This document shows positions 52,001 to 59,792 of a stretch of 64,000 bases of DNA, piece by piece (positions within the stretch are counted from its first letter, which is position 1; the number at the start of each line of letters is the position of its first letter). Position numbers and translations under genes: made by a program. The notes under the pieces are model-generated. The model saw only the letters and a program-made list of their open reading frames with translations. It did not search any database and had not been told where the DNA came from. Source of the stretch: Streptomyces violaceoruber (lineage in GTDB: Bacteria; Actinomycetota; Actinomycetes; Streptomycetales; Streptomycetaceae); assembly GCA_000720805.1 (NCBI GenBank), contig JODI01000001.1, forward strand, positions 62,001-126,000, written 5' to 3'.

Positions 52001-53098
52001 CGCCCGGACGGCACGGTGACCTACCGCGGCCGGCTGCGTCTCCCGCGCGACGGAACGCAGGCAGTGCTGGTCGTGGGTGCCGCGGCCGGCGTCGGGGTGC
52101 TGCTCGACGGTGCGGTCGTGGCGCGGCAGGAGAAGGTGGAGTACTACGAGTCGGACTGGGGCGCGGTGCCGATGTTCTTCCGCCATCAGCTGACGCTCGG
52201 GGCGGGCGAGCACGTCCTGGAGGTCGTGGCCGACACCGTCCACGCGCGGGACGCGGTGTTCGTGGACCTCGTGGCGGGCGCCGGGCAGGCCGCGTTGGTC
52301 AGTGGCCCCGGCTGGGAGGCCGAGACCGGCGGGTGGCACGGACGTACGGTCGAACACGAGGGCCGGTGGGGCGAGTTGCAGCACTGCCACGCCGCGCAGC
52401 GGCCGCACCCCCTGCCGGACACCGAGTGGCTGACCGGCGCGCCGGTGCTCGGTACCGCCGTACTGCCGCTGCGCTGCACGGACGACGTCCGCGAGAGCGT
52501 GCAACGCTTCCGTTTCACCGTGCCGCCGGGCACCGTGTCGGTGGACCTGCCACTGGAGCTTCCGGCGCGGGTGCGGGTCGGGACGGAGGCTGAACGCCCC
52601 TTCGACGGGGGAGAGTTGATGCTTGATCAACCCCTTTTGGAAGCCACGGAGTTCGAGATCGTCACCGCCCCCACGGCTGTGCTGCGGGGCGGCTCCGCCT
52701 GGCGGGGGCCGGCGCGCGTCCGTACCGTACCGGCGCCGCTGCCCTTGGGGGACTGGCGGGAGGTCGGGCTGGGCGGCTGGAGCGGGGGCGTGACCTATGT
52801 GCGGGACCTGGATGTGCCCGCCGGGCCGGACCCGGTGCTGGATCTGGGCCGGGTCCGGGGCAGCGTCGAGGTGTTCCTCGACGGGGAACGGGTCGGGGAG
52901 GCGTTCTGTGCTCCATACCGTTTCGAACTTCCCGGTGCGGCCGGGCGTACCGTGCGGCTCGCCGTGACCGTCCGCAACACGCTGGCCCCCTATCTGGCCG
53001 AAGCCACGCCCACCGCCTGGGCCTTCCCGGACCAGTGCGTCTCGGGTCTGCTGGGGCCGGTGACGCTGCGGTTGCGGGACTCAGGTGGCGCAGGGTGA
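49097..53098 (+). CDS. GH106-like glycoside hydrolase (alpha-L-rhamnosidase type)
   Basis: A 1333-residue protein. The N-terminal catalytic part fits GH106: PTPLWWWSGAKVTRERLAWQ, then FAEGGVHNLVVINLAP, the barrel segment LWFYDQIGFSGANLQGG, and FQDELPGTNSWSHRFPDEFR with a Glu that may be catalytic. Further beta-sandwich modules fill the C-terminal half, and EVGLGGWSGGVTYVRDLDVP and the galactose-binding-like FLDGERVGEAF end it. No signal peptide is visible, so it may act inside the cell on a transported oligosaccharide or glycoside. The start is GTG 49097 behind GGAAGGA. It overlaps the convergent lacI gene by 18 bp. Confidence 0.82.
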   Translation: MISPGLQQLFDDPPRDFGPTPLWWWSGAKVTRERLAWQMRRFAEGGVHNLVVINLAPAGPTFGARTDDPAWFGEEWWDRFTDACHIAEDLGTRLWFYDQIGFSGANLQGGVTRRHPEARGQALRCRSATVRGGTVPLPGSETLVAAYEVTGRRLSAVPDSAAGNTRSGAGPARSGPGAARIAAPDGTDVHLVVAVPTAFDYLDPHAVGLLLDTVHHEYDRRVPQYLGNVIAGSFQDELPGTNSWSHRFPDEFRARRGYDLLDHLPALFGPATARAANIRADYYAVRTELTEEALFRPLAAWHEERGMLIGADQSHPARAGFPAQSTQIYTDYFRTHRWYGAAGSDHHGDSKVHSSMAHLYGHERVWIEAFHSSGWGGTLEDTYDWLLPFLRSGANLYNPHASYFGTAGGWFEWAPPSTDWRQPYWRQYPSFSRAVARICSIMSWGTYSADVAVLHPTATMQSLLPLDAPVQHFGDGRLGDGHADVDETQRHYLDLCGTNNWLRPAVGALDRHGVSYDVIDDSSVQRAKAADGALRVKDLAYAVVLLPSASVLEEETARRLTDLLDAGGRVVVVGRPPATAAGLAGDDRVVAALLDHPRLERAGDAEAAAAAVADAAGHATGEVPLLVRRHGDEAVALVTGAFPDARRHPPQDNHAIDPARYARTSSVTARAVVTEAEIWNPATGSRRSARVTVSDGLSTIDVPLDGAPAVLVVWREGPPPPGTTTPTPQVSVKTLDVSTGWVGHLVPTMDNTWGDLALPAGASVAEPQIWTMGWSESDHPWERTRVTYGNRVRVLPPVPSAQAPDPLDGARVERILAGELPLAPREWEVGLYSSSRGIPDPDGLLGNKGLVPEEFVRVPVPGAGTVARVRAIVECDHRGPADLHIGASAAKRVWWNGERLRTSDGCLASARVDVARSRNVLEYELTDAQDRPLLISGAAGTPLGSYFCLSRPDGFARRPRFMCLPDGVRPDGTVTYRGRLRLPRDGTQAVLVVGAAAGVGVLLDGAVVARQEKVEYYESDWGAVPMFFRHQLTLGAGEHVLEVVADTVHARDAVFVDLVAGAGQAALVSGPGWEAETGGWHGRTVEHEGRWGELQHCHAAQRPHPLPDTEWLTGAPVLGTAVLPLRCTDDVRESVQRFRFTVPPGTVSVDLPLELPARVRVGTEAERPFDGGELMLDQPLLEATEFEIVTAPTAVLRGGSAWRGPARVRTVPAPLPLGDWREVGLGGWSGGVTYVRDLDVPAGPDPVLDLGRVRGSVEVFLDGERVGEAFCAPYRFELPGAAGRTVRLAVTVRNTLAPYLAEATPTAWAFPDQCVSGLLGPVTLRLRDSGGAG

Positions 53099-54091
53099 GC
53101 GCGTGGAGTCGCGCAGAACGAGGTCGGGTGCGAACACCCTGGTCTCGTGGGCGTGTTCGGCGCGGGCCTCCACCTCGTCGAGCAGCATCTCGACGGCCGC
53201 CCTGCCGAGCTCCTCGACGGGCTGCCTGACCGTCGTCAGGGGCGTCCCCACGAAGCTGGCGATGTCGAGGTCGCCGTAACCGACCACCTGCACCTCCTCG
53301 GCGATCCGCACACCCCGCTCGCCCAGTCCGCGGCACAGTCCCGCGGCGAGGAAGTCGTTGGTGCAGAAGACCCCGTCGGGCAGGTCGTCGAGCCGGCGGG
53401 CGATCTCCACGCCGTAGGCCACCGTCATCTCCTTGGCGACGACCTGGTCCAGCCGCGCCTCACGCCGGCTGCGTACGGCCTGGCGGGCGCCCTGGTACCG
53501 GTCGGCGCACTGCCGGATCGCGCGTTCCCCGTTCACGACGAGGATGTCGCGTGCCCCGCGCTCCAGGAGGTGCTGCACGGCGATCCGGCCGCCCGCGATG
53601 TCGTCGACGGAGACGGAGCAGCCGTCCTGCGCCGATATCGCACGGTCCGCGAGGACCAGGGGAATGCCGCGCTCGCGCAGCCGCGTCAGCCGGGTGGGGT
53701 CGGCGCTCAGCGGAACCACCACGACCCCGACCGCACGCTGCTCGACGAGCATGGTGAGGTAGCCCTGCTCCCGTTCCGGCGCGTCCCCGCTGTCGCAGAG
53801 CACCAGGGCGTAGCCGTGCTCGTACGCCGCGTCCGCGGCCCCCCGCGCGATGCGGGAGTAGAAGGAGTTGGCCACGTCGGGCAGTACCAGGCCGATCGAG
53901 GACGAGTGCCCGGTGCGCAGGCCGGCGGCTCCCGGGTGGGGTACGTAGTCGAGCGCGGCCACCGCGTCCCGTACCCGCTCGGCGGTGCGGGCGTTGACGC
54001 GCTCGGGCCGGTTCAGGACGTTCGACACCGTGGACACCGAGACTCCCGCGGCGGCCGCGACGTCCTGGATACGGGCGGGGCGAACCGGCAT
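53081..54091 (-). CDS. LacI family transcriptional regulator of the GH106 locus
   Basis: A 336-residue repressor. The HTH is in RIQDVAAAAGVSVSTVSNVL (residues about 6-25), with hinge LRTGHSSSIGLVLPD and the sugar-binding core. ATG 54091 is chosen; the frame is open to 54160 but the extension would run through the promoter. A -10 element and an operator lie 70-105 bp upstream (54160-54194). The same site type appears at 48926-48941 and 49043-49052, so it likely represses the MFS/isomerase operon, the glycosidase and itself. Confidence 0.92.
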   Translation of the reverse strand: MPVRPARIQDVAAAAGVSVSTVSNVLNRPERVNARTAERVRDAVAALDYVPHPGAAGLRTGHSSSIGLVLPDVANSFYSRIARGAADAAYEHGYALVLCDSGDAPEREQGYLTMLVEQRAVGVVVVPLSADPTRLTRLRERGIPLVLADRAISAQDGCSVSVDDIAGGRIAVQHLLERGARDILVVNGERAIRQCADRYQGARQAVRSRREARLDQVVAKEMTVAYGVEIARRLDDLPDGVFCTNDFLAAGLCRGLGERGVRIAEEVQVVGYGDLDIASFVGTPLTTVRQPVEELGRAAVEMLLDEVEARAEHAHETRVFAPDLVLRDSTRSPCAT

Positions 54092-54159
54092 GGGCGTCCA
54101 CCCCCCTCGCTGTGACAGCCGTGCGACCAGGCACGACGCGGTCCTCACTGAGCGGCGCA

Positions 54160-54194
54160 AGTCTACCCCGAGCGCGCCTGAAACGTTTTTCGAA
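54160..54194 (-). promoter_or_regulatory. lacI promoter with LacI-type operator
   Basis: On the minus strand TAGACT (54160-54165) is a -10 element 17 bp from an AAACGT hexamer (54183-54188). The operator TGAAACGTTTTTCGAA (54179-54194) covers that -35 position. It matches 15 of 16 bases of the site at 48926-48941 read in reverse. Confidence 0.7.
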
Positions 54195-54310
54195 GCCCGG
54201 TGGATCCCCGGGCCGCCGCTGTCCGGGCCGTGCCCGGTCTATGCCTCTCCCTATCAGCTAACATAGAATAATTAGATAGACGAATAGACCGGTACGGGCG
54301 AGGAGTGGCC

Positions 54311-55462
54311 GTGGACTTCGGGTTGACCGACGAGCAGGACCTGTTGCGCGCGACGGCACGGCAGTTCGTCGCCGACGTGTGCCCGGCCGAGAAGGCCAAG
54401 GAGTGGGACGAGCAGGGCGTCGTACCGCCCGAGCTGTTCCGCGGAATGGCCGAGCTGGGGTGGTTCTCCCTCCCGTTCGGCGAGGAGGAGGGCGGCGACG
54501 GCGGCGGACCGCTGGAGCTCATCCTGATCGCCGAGGAGCTCGGGCGGGCCAGTTTCGACGTCGCGATGTGCTACATCGGGGTGCTCATCCCCGGGATCAC
54601 GGTGTTCCGGTGGGGCAGCGAGGCACAGCGCGACTTCATCCGCGAGCAGGTCATGACGGGACGCCACCGGCTCGCCGTCGGCCTCAGCGAGCCGGACAGC
54701 GGCTCCGACGCCGCGGCGCTGCGCACCACCGCCGAGGAGCACGGGGACCACTTCCTGGTCCGTGGACAGAAGGCCTGGTGCACGGGCGGCGGCCTGCCCG
54801 ACACGACCATCGCCACCTACGTGCGTACCGGGCCCCGCGAGCCCAAGCACGGCGGCATCAGCCTGCTGCTGGTCGATCCGTCGACGGAGGGCGTCGAGGT
54901 GCGCCGGACCCCGACGCTGGCCCGGCACATCCTCGGCACCAACGAGGTCTTCTTCAACGACGCCCTGGTACCGAGGGAGAACCTCGTCGGCCCGCGCGAC
55001 GAGGGCTGGAAGGTGATGCTCTCCAACATAGAGCTGGAGAAGGTGATCATCACCGGCGGTTATCTGGGCGCGGCGCAGGCCACGCTGGACGAGATGCTGG
55101 AGTACGCCCGTACCCGGCACGCCTTCGGCCGTCCGATCGGAAACTTCCAGGCGCTCGCCCACGCCATGGCCGACCTGCAGACCGAGATCGACTCGGCCCG
55201 GCTGCTCGCCTACCGCGCCGCCTGGCTGCTCGCCCAGGGCAAGCCGTGCACGCGCGAGGGTTCGATGGCGAAGCTGAAGGGGTCGGAGACGTATGTGGCG
55301 GCCGCGCGGCTCGGGATGCAGGTCTGTGCCGGCCACGGGTTCTCCACCGAGAGCGTGATGAGCTTCCGTTACCGGGAGTCGATCGTCGCCACGATCTCCG
55401 GGGGCACCAGCCAGATCCAGCGCAACGGCATCGCCCGCAGCATGGGGCTGAGGTCCTACTGA
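54311..55462 (+). CDS. Acyl-CoA dehydrogenase
   Basis: A 383-residue FAD enzyme that oxidises an acyl-CoA at C2-C3 and hands electrons to ETF. Signatures are DFGLTDEQDLLRATARQFVA, AVGLSEPDSGSDAAALRTTA (FAD/substrate loop), and the C-terminal RHAFGRPIGNFQALAHAMAD, with TISGGTSQIQRNGIAR. A Glu or other base at the expected site could not be fixed by eye. The start is GTG 54311 with GAGGAG 6 nt upstream; a GTG at 54305 overlaps that site. It is divergent from lacI and opens the acyl-CoA locus; the ETF partner is at 60957-62738. Confidence 0.92.
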   Translation: MDFGLTDEQDLLRATARQFVADVCPAEKAKEWDEQGVVPPELFRGMAELGWFSLPFGEEEGGDGGGPLELILIAEELGRASFDVAMCYIGVLIPGITVFRWGSEAQRDFIREQVMTGRHRLAVGLSEPDSGSDAAALRTTAEEHGDHFLVRGQKAWCTGGGLPDTTIATYVRTGPREPKHGGISLLLVDPSTEGVEVRRTPTLARHILGTNEVFFNDALVPRENLVGPRDEGWKVMLSNIELEKVIITGGYLGAAQATLDEMLEYARTRHAFGRPIGNFQALAHAMADLQTEIDSARLLAYRAAWLLAQGKPCTREGSMAKLKGSETYVAAARLGMQVCAGHGFSTESVMSFRYRESIVATISGGTSQIQRNGIARSMGLRSY

Positions 55463-55617
55463 GCCCTGCCGGACTCGGGTCCTGCGAAGTTCCGCGGGCT
55501 CGGGTCCGGCGGAGTCCTGCCGGGCCCGAGGGCCTGCTGAGCCCTGCCTTGCCCGGGCCGAGGTCGTGCTGTGCCCTGCCCGGACCCGGGTCCTGCGGAG
55601 TCCCGCCGGGTCGGGGG

Positions 55618-55802
55618 GGGGTGACTGTGCCCGTCCCGTCGGGTCAGGGGTGACTGTGCCCCGTCAGGTCGAGGGTTGAGTGTGCGCCGTCGGGCTGAGG
55701 GTTGGGTGTGCCCCGTCGGGCTGGGGGTTGGGTGTGCCCCTTCGGGTCGAGGGGCGAGGGTGCCCCGCCGGGCGGAGGGCCGACTGCGCCCCGCCGGGCC
55801 GA
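55618..55802 (+). repeat. 26-bp imperfect tandem repeats
   Basis: Seven head-to-tail copies of a 26-bp unit, consensus near GGGTTGGGTGTGCCCCGTCG plus GGCTGA, run from 55618 to 55802 (the first copy is 29 bp). The unit length is not a multiple of three. A less regular GC-rich repeat of the type GGTCCTGCGGAGTCCCGCCGG occurs at about 55463-55617. The whole 55463-55806 gap between the dehydrogenase and thioesterase genes is made of such repeats and has no gene. Confidence 0.85.
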
Positions 55803-55806
55803 GGTC

Positions 55807-56328
55807 CTACCGAGCCCCGCCGCCCGTGTCCTGTTCGGCCAGCCACTCCTTGTGCCGGGCGAAGTGGCCCTGGTCCCGGGTCACCCAGATCCCGGAGACC
55901 CGGGCCAGCACGGCCCGGGTCGGCAGTAGCACCATCTCGCCGGCGATGTACCAGCGCCGGCCCTCCCGCTTCTCCACCCAGGCCCGGACCTCCAGCGGCC
56001 GTTCCACCGGGACAGGTTTCACGAAGCTCACGGTCAGCTCCGCCGTCACGCTCAACACCCGGTGCAGCAGCGGAAGATGGCCGAGGCAGTCGTCGAGGAC
56101 GGCCGCGGTCCAGCCGCCGTGCGCGACATCGGGCCCGCCCTCCTGGTCACGCGGGCAGGACAGCTCGAACCGCGCCGACCCGTCCTCGTCGAGCCGTTCG
56201 TGCTCCACTCCCAGCCGGCAGGAACCGGCGGCGCGGCACGCCCCGCACAGGGCCACCCCGCCGGGCGTGCGGGGCGGTTCCTGGAAGTCCGCGCCCGCCC
56301 AGGGTCCCGTCGGTGGCGTCGTGGACAT
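55807..56328 (-). CDS. PaaI-type hotdog thioesterase
   Basis: A 173-residue hotdog-fold protein predicted to hydrolyse an acyl-CoA. The central helix and strand GGPDVAHGGWTAAVLDDCLG and ELTVSFVKPVPVERPLEVRA are the PaaI-family marks (aHGG followed by D). A cysteine cluster near the N terminus (ALCGACRAAGSCRLG) is unusual and may bind zinc. ATG 56328 has AGGAG 6-10 nt upstream; an ATG at 56379 overlapping the LLM stop is an alternative. It is the last gene of the minus-strand operon. Confidence 0.85.
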   Translation of the reverse strand: MSTTPPTGPWAGADFQEPPRTPGGVALCGACRAAGSCRLGVEHERLDEDGSARFELSCPRDQEGGPDVAHGGWTAAVLDDCLGHLPLLHRVLSVTAELTVSFVKPVPVERPLEVRAWVEKREGRRWYIAGEMVLLPTRAVLARVSGIWVTRDQGHFARHKEWLAEQDTGGGAR

Positions 56329-56374
56329 GGTGTGGCTCCTCTTGTCGGGCGTCGGAATGTCAGGCACCGGAGTG

Positions 56375-57349
56375 TCAGACATCGGCAAGCAACGGGCGCA
56401 GCTTCCCGGCGATGAGCTGGACCTGGCGGGCCACCGTCTCCTCGGGCATCCCGGCCAGCGAGGCCCACAGGAACACCCCTTCCACCGGCAACCCTGCCAC
56501 GTACGCTCTGATGGCATCGGCGACGTCCTGCGGGGTGCCGTAGAGGAACTGGCCGACGCCGGTGGCGCTCAGCCCGGTCTCCCGCCACTTCTCGGGGTTG
56601 ATGGGGCGGGGAGCGGGCTGGTCGGTGCCCTCGACCATGTAACGGCGGTAACTGTCCCACTGGTACGACAGGTGCTTGCGGACCAGCGGCCAGTCGCCCT
56701 CCGGGTCCTCGGTGACGAACGTGGTGAACGAGCCCTGCATCCGGCCCGCCGACACGTCGTACCCGCTCTCCGCGAGCCCTTCCCGGTACGGCGTCAGCAG
56801 TGCCGGGTTGAGCGACAGCAGCCCGGTGCCGAGCCGGCCGGCCCGGCGGGCGCCCTGCGGGCCCTGGTAGCCGAGCCAGATCGGCAGCGGGTCCTGGACC
56901 GGGCCGGGGGTGACCAGGGACTCGGCCCACAGGCCGCGGATCTCCCGTACGCGCTGGTCGGTCGTGGTGTAGCGCTTGGCGAGGTCGGCTCCGTAGAGCC
57001 GGTACTCGGGCACCCGGTAGCCGGTGCCGAGACCGAGGTCCAGCCGGCCGTCGCTGATGATGTCGACGAGCGCGGCCTGTTCGGCGATCTCGGGGGCCGC
57101 GTGCAGCGGTGCGGGGATGACCGCGGTGCCGAGGCGGACCCGGCGGGTGCGGGCGGCGGCAGCGGCGGCCATCGTGAGCGGCTGGGGGAGATAGCCGTCC
57201 TCGAAGCCGTGGTGTTCGGAGAACCAGACCGAGTCGAGGCCGAGGCGGTCCGCCTCCTCGCACATCTCCAGGGCGAACCCGTAGACCCTGGACCAACTCT
57301 GTTGCCACGGCGGAGGATTGCGCAGGTCGAAGTAGATGCCGACTCTCAT
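56375..57349 (-). CDS. LLM class flavin/F420-dependent oxidoreductase
   Basis: A 324-residue luciferase-like monooxygenase-fold protein. Marks are VWFSEHHGFEDGYLPQP (the SEHH motif), RVRLGTAVIPAPLHAAPEIA and LDLGLGTGYRVPEYRLYGAD. It may use FMNH2 and O2, or F420. ATG 57349 overlaps the stop of the upstream gene by 4 nt (ATGA), so translation is coupled. A flavin reductase gene is in the window at 8206 but is far away. Confidence 0.88.
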   Translation of the reverse strand: MRVGIYFDLRNPPPWQQSWSRVYGFALEMCEEADRLGLDSVWFSEHHGFEDGYLPQPLTMAAAAAARTRRVRLGTAVIPAPLHAAPEIAEQAALVDIISDGRLDLGLGTGYRVPEYRLYGADLAKRYTTTDQRVREIRGLWAESLVTPGPVQDPLPIWLGYQGPQGARRAGRLGTGLLSLNPALLTPYREGLAESGYDVSAGRMQGSFTTFVTEDPEGDWPLVRKHLSYQWDSYRRYMVEGTDQPAPRPINPEKWRETGLSATGVGQFLYGTPQDVADAIRAYVAGLPVEGVFLWASLAGMPEETVARQVQLIAGKLRPLLADV

Positions 57350-59766
57350 GAGCGGGGGCCTTTCGTGGTGTTGTCGGCCAGTCGGATCGTCGAGTGGGCG
57401 ACGGCCACCCCGTCCCCGGGTGGCAGCAGCCGTACCGGGCGCAGTTCCAGCGCCTCGATGTCGGGCAGGTCCTCGACCATCGCCGAGATCCGCAGGACGG
57501 TCTCCTCCAGCGCCGCCAGATCCACGCCCGGGCCGCCCACCCGGCCGTCCAGCAACGGGGCCGCCCGCAACGAGCGGACCATCTCCCGGGCGTCGCGGTC
57601 GCTGAGCGGGGTGACGCGGTGGGCGACGTCCGCCATGAGGTCGGCGTAGTCTCCGGTGAGCCCGAAGGCGACCACCGGGCCGAAGACCGGGTCGGCGCGG
57701 ACGGAGAGGAACGCGTCCGGGCCGGGGCCCGGTCCGGTGTCGTGCACGGCGATTCCGTACGCGGCGAGCAACTCGGCGGCGACCGCCGCGGGGACCGGGC
57801 CGGGTGCCTGGTCTGCCATCACCGCTCGGGCGTGCTCGGCGTCGACTCCCGCGAGGTCCGGGATGACGCCCGCGGCGGTGCCGCGCCAGGCCTGGTAGGC
57901 CGCCGCATGGCCGAGCGAGACGGCCGCCGCCTCGGGGAACGTGTACGTCGGCACCACCAGGTCGCCCCGGTGCAGGAGGTCGGCGACGCCCGCGCCGCCC
58001 AGGAAACTGGCCAGCACCGGTTTGTCGGGCCGGGCCGCCGCCGCGTCGAGGATCGCCGACGCGACCTCGTCGGGCTTGTCCGCCAGCGGGGGCATGAACA
58101 GGACGACGGCCGCGTCGATGTCGTCGTCGGCCAGGACGGCGTCCAGCGCCTGCCGGTAGTGCGCGGCGGTGGCCGTCGGGGTCAGGTCGACCGGGTTGGC
58201 GACGTCCGCCCGCGGCGCGAGAGCCGCACGCAGCGTCTGCCGGGTGCGCTCACCGAGGGCGGGTACGCACAGTCCGCTCGCCGCGCACGCCCCGACCGTC
58301 AGTGCCGCCGGACCGCCCGCGTTGGTGATGACGGCGACCCGGTTGCCGGGCGGGGGAGGCTGGTGGGCGAGCAGCAGGGCGACGTCGAAGAGTTCCTGGA
58401 GGCTGCGGGTGCGGATCACGCCGGACTGGGCGAACAGCGAGCTCACCGCCGAGTCGGCGTGGCCCGGATGCACCGCGACGATCGGTTTGCGCGGGGCGAT
58501 CCGGCGGGCGACCCGGGCGAACCGGCGCGGATTGCCGAAGGTCTCGACGTGCAGCAGAATCACCGAGGTCCCCGGGTCCTCCTCCCACCACTGGAGCAGG
58601 TCGTTGGTGGAGACGTCCACGGCGTGTCCCACCGACACGAATCCGGAGAAGCCGAGCCTCAGCCGCCGGGCGAAGTCGAGCACCGCGAGCCCGAGCGGCC
58701 CGGACTGGCTGGACATCGCCACCCGGCCCGGCGTCGGCAGGGCGGGCGAGAAGGTCGCGGCCAGCCGTGCCGCGGGGGTCGTGTTGACCACGCCCATGCA
58801 GTTCGGGCCGACCAGCCGCATCCCGGAGGCACGGGCGAAGCGGGCCAGCTCCAGCTCGGTGTCCCGGCCCTCGGCTCCCGTCTCCCCGAAGCCGGTCGAC
58901 ACGACGACCACCGCCTTGACGCCGGCCTCCGCGCATTCCCGTACGACCTCGGGGACCGCCGCGGCCCGGACGGCCACCAGGGCCAGGTCCGGCGGCTCGG
59001 GCAGGTCCCGCAGGTTCGCGTACGCCGGCACCCCGGCGATCCGTTCGGCCCGCGGGTTGACCGGGAACACGCTGCCGCCGAAGCCGCCCCGCAGCAGGTT
59101 GGCCACGATCTCGTGGCCGATCGTCAGCGGATCGCGGTTGGCGCCGATCACGGCGACCGAACGCGGTTCGAGCAAGGGCCTCAGCGAGCGCCGTACGGCC
59201 GTGTGCTCGCGGCGTTCGGCCCGGGCCACGGCCTGGGCCTGCGGGTCGATGGCGATCTCGAAGTGGATGATCTGGCCGGGCGGTCCGCTCTCGATCCGGT
59301 AGCCGGAGCCGAGGAACACGTTGATCATCCGGGTGTTGTCGGCGAGGACGTCGGCCTCCAGCACCCGGATGCCCCGGGCGCGGGCCGCGGCGGCGATGTG
59401 CTCAAGCAGCAGCCGGCCGAATCCCTCGCTCTGATGGTCGTCCCGGATGGTGAACGTGACCTCGGCGTGCTCCGGCTCCTCGGGATCGCGGACGTAACGC
59501 ACCAGACCGGCGATCTCGTCCCCGGCCAGGGCGACGAGCGCCAGCTCGTTGAGGTAGTCCACGTGGACGCCGCGCCGGATGACGTCGTCACGGGCGCGGA
59601 CCACCGGACCGAGCGAGCGGTAGGCCAGGGTGGCCCGGGACAGGCCGCCGACGAACGCGACCAGACGGTCGGCGTCCTCGGGCCGGACGGGCCGGACGAA
59701 GGTCGACCGCCCGGTCCTGACGAGTCCGGGCCGTTCCAGGTCCTCGGGATACGGAGGAGTGGTCAC
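57346..59766 (-). CDS. GNAT / ADP-forming acyl-CoA synthetase-like fusion (Pat-type protein acyltransferase)
   Basis: An 806-residue two-part protein. Residues about 15-185 are a GNAT domain (VRPVRPEDADRLVAFVGGLS; acetyl-CoA loop RDDHQSEGFGRLLLEHI). Residues about 205-806 are the CoA-binding, ligase and ATP-grasp domains of an ADP-forming acyl-CoA synthetase (SVAVIGANRDPLTIGHEIVA, GFSGFVSVGHAVDVSTNDLL). The region that should hold the phospho-histidine loop (SHTG) is shortened (HADSAVSSLFAQSGVIRT), so synthetase activity is doubtful and a regulatory Lys acetyltransferase is more likely. The GNAT-first order is as in some Streptomyces Pat proteins. The start is GTG 59766. Confidence 0.85.
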   Translation of the reverse strand: MTTPPYPEDLERPGLVRTGRSTFVRPVRPEDADRLVAFVGGLSRATLAYRSLGPVVRARDDVIRRGVHVDYLNELALVALAGDEIAGLVRYVRDPEEPEHAEVTFTIRDDHQSEGFGRLLLEHIAAAARARGIRVLEADVLADNTRMINVFLGSGYRIESGPPGQIIHFEIAIDPQAQAVARAERREHTAVRRSLRPLLEPRSVAVIGANRDPLTIGHEIVANLLRGGFGGSVFPVNPRAERIAGVPAYANLRDLPEPPDLALVAVRAAAVPEVVRECAEAGVKAVVVVSTGFGETGAEGRDTELELARFARASGMRLVGPNCMGVVNTTPAARLAATFSPALPTPGRVAMSSQSGPLGLAVLDFARRLRLGFSGFVSVGHAVDVSTNDLLQWWEEDPGTSVILLHVETFGNPRRFARVARRIAPRKPIVAVHPGHADSAVSSLFAQSGVIRTRSLQELFDVALLLAHQPPPPGNRVAVITNAGGPAALTVGACAASGLCVPALGERTRQTLRAALAPRADVANPVDLTPTATAAHYRQALDAVLADDDIDAAVVLFMPPLADKPDEVASAILDAAAARPDKPVLASFLGGAGVADLLHRGDLVVPTYTFPEAAAVSLGHAAAYQAWRGTAAGVIPDLAGVDAEHARAVMADQAPGPVPAAVAAELLAAYGIAVHDTGPGPGPDAFLSVRADPVFGPVVAFGLTGDYADLMADVAHRVTPLSDRDAREMVRSLRAAPLLDGRVGGPGVDLAALEETVLRISAMVEDLPDIEALELRPVRLLPPGDGVAVAHSTIRLADNTTKGPRS

Positions 59767-59792
59767 CGCAGCGGTTTCGCCGTCGACGCCGC

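Noticed and set aside
49052..52630. Long minus-strand ORF of 1192 residues opposite the GH106-like gene
   Set aside because: Its composition (Gly/Val/Arg-rich, no motifs) is that of an antisense shadow in high-GC DNA; the plus strand gives clear GH106 signatures.
55618..55802. CRISPR array
   Set aside because: The 26-bp units are directly adjacent with no unique spacers and no cas genes are near; these are simple tandem repeats.
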